Assembly: GCA_964396385.1 (NCBI GenBank)
Contig: CAYNFH010000003.1
Coordinates: 1-64,000, forward strand
From: CAYNFH01 sp964396385
GTDB lineage: Bacteria > Armatimonadota > Chthonomonadetes > Chthonomonadales > CAJBBX01
Length of the DNA stretch: 64,000 nt
Reading direction: 5' to 3'
Position numbers and translations under genes: made by a program. Position 1 is the first letter of the stretch, and every line of letters starts with the position of its first letter. The notes below the pieces were generated by a model, which worked only from the letters and a program-made list of their open reading frames with translations, was not told where the DNA came from and searched no databases. Positions 61,399 through 64,000 of this stretch are shown here, piece by piece.

Positions 61399-61556
61399 CG
61401 CGCTACCCCTCGGAGGCGCTGTACGAGGAGGTAGCGTACATTGCTTACCACTTCCACTGGCCGCTTGAGGACATCCTCAACCTGGAGCACGCCGAGCGCC
61501 ACAAGTGGATCGAGGAGATAGGGAAGATAAACCGGCGCCTGACGGCCGGGGAGTAG
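61395..61556 (+). CDS. Short DUF6760-like ORF without a normal start, -1 frame overlap
   Basis: A 53-codon frame begins at ATA 61395, overlapping the TAG of the preceding gene in its -1 frame. It reads ARYPSEALYEEVAYIAYHFH, then WPLEDILNLEHAERHKWIEE and IGKINRRLTAGE. It matches the short helical DUF6760 protein found after the tube and assembly genes of eCIS. No ATG, GTG or TTG lies between the upstream in-frame TGA (61362-61364) and the conserved start. Either an unusual start or a -1 frameshift on GGGGG (61389-61393) expresses it as a fusion, as with phage gpG-gpGT. Confidence 0.6.
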   Translation: MARYPSEALYEEVAYIAYHFHWPLEDILNLEHAERHKWIEEIGKINRRLTAGE

Positions 61557-61563
61557 GGCGGAA

Positions 61564-62189
61564 ATGGTGGCTGCAGTCGCCCATGCAAACGATCTGACGC
61601 TCGCCGCGACCACGGCCGTGCTCAAGAGCTTTCTGGAGAACGGCATGGTGGATCGCGGAGTGACAGCCAACGTAGGGGCCGGGGCGCTCGTCACTGCCCA
61701 GCCCCCGGACCGCGTGGAGACGGGTCCGGAGGAGAAGGCCCAGCTCAACCTATTCCTGTACCAGGTCAAGCCAAAAGGGATGGACTACGGGAGCCGCGCG
61801 TCTCCCGGCGAGGACGAGCGCTGGGTCTCCCGGGCCGCTGCGTTTGAGCTGAACTACCTGATCACCGCCTATGGCGGCGAAGACCTCCAGCCGGAGCTGC
61901 TGCTTGGCTTCGTAGTGGAAGCGTTCGCTGAGCGTCCGGTGCTGTGCGGCGACGTCATCGGGCCGGCGCTGGCGTTCGAGGGGCACGGCAAGCCCATGGC
62001 GCCAGGCTTCGCCGCCATGCGCAAGAGCGGCCTCGATAAGCGGCTGCGTGAGATACGAATGAACCTGCAAGCGCTCACGCCGGATGAGATGTTCAACATC
62101 TGGTCCACCCTCCAGGCGACGTTCCGGCCATCGGTGGTGTACCGAGTCCAGGTCTTTCGGGACGGGGCAGCGCAGGAAGGATCGGAGCC

Positions 62190-62193
<4 letters not shown>
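61564..62193 (+). CDS. Second DUF4255 (Pvc16-like) protein
   Basis: The 209-residue product consists only of the DUF4255 domain: LTLAATTAVLKSFLENGMVD, LNLFLYQVKPKGMDYGSRAS, AAFELNYLITAYGGEDLQPE and ALTPDEMFNIWSTLQATFRP. Two cap-type proteins flank the sheath/tube genes here; the first carries extra domains. One probably caps the tail and the other may have a specialised attachment role. The stop overlaps the ATPase start by ATGA. Confidence 0.88.

Positions 62194-64000
<1,807 letters not shown>

Overview
The window is GC-rich, gene-dense bacterial chromosome. No rRNA, tRNA or CRISPR array was seen. The lineage cannot be fixed from sequence alone. Several features fit Armatimonadota or a neighbouring group: a membrane protein with the prepilin-like C-terminal domain (SNVKQLSMAVLLYSQDWGE), a large DUF6785-like permease, DUF4384 caspase proteins, many secreted beta-propeller and Ig-like proteins, and a contractile injection locus. 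Short intergenic degenerate repeats with a 7-8 bp period recur throughout.

Layout. 1-6.6 kb: a truncated secreted protein, a pentapeptide-repeat protein, an SDR epimerase, an ankyrin protein, a GNAT/epimerase pair and a prepilin-like membrane protein. 6.65-9.41 kb: a small island bounded by decayed IS630 and IS5 transposases, carrying an RHS core with a cysteine-rich tail and an ankyrin protein. 9.4-15.1 kb: hydroxyproline 2-epimerase plus FAD dehydrogenase, a CocE/NonD hydrolase, and a c-type cytochrome gene with an in-frame stop. 15.2-21.1 kb: VapBC, glutamine-dependent NAD synthetase, a D/R/Y-repeat secreted protein and cytochrome bd oxidase (CydAB). 21.2-24.1 kb and 37.7-40.7 kb: two loci of the same design, each encoding a LuxR-HTH/transmembrane/beta-propeller protein followed by a secreted propeller (kelch in one, RCC1 in the other). 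24-37.5 kb: regulators, a NagB-like isomerase, an Ig-like secreted protein, several toxin-antitoxin modules and remnants, a lipoprotein, a permease, two aldo-keto reductases and a small ADP-ribosyltransferase-like gene. 40.8-47.7 kb: a 2-hydroxyacid dehydrogenase, a sensor kinase, a palindrome-rich intergenic region, and a redoxin/DUF1573/acetyltransferase operon.

47.7-64 kb is the most striking part. A SARP/NB-ARC/TPR regulator is followed by a three-gene translationally coupled operon on the minus strand: a caspase with an intact His-Cys dyad, a LysM/SH3/NlpC-P60 protein, and a second caspase-like protein whose catalytic His is Arg. Diverging from it is the first part of an extracellular contractile injection system (eCIS): a DUF4255/Pvc16 cap protein fused to carboxypeptidase-regulatory domains, sheath, tube, a small tail-assembly-like gene with a frame-overlapping DUF6760-like ORF, a second DUF4255 protein and an AAA+ ATPase cut by the window end. 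The layout suggests, but does not prove, that the caspase/peptidoglycan-hydrolase operon works with the injection system.

Two families of non-coding structure recur and are not explained by the genes: the heptamer tandem repeats, often arranged as hairpins, and perfect palindromes with AATTTG/CAAATT ends or a TGAGACATTGTCTCA core, clustered at 30.9-31.2 kb and 44.5-45.1 kb.
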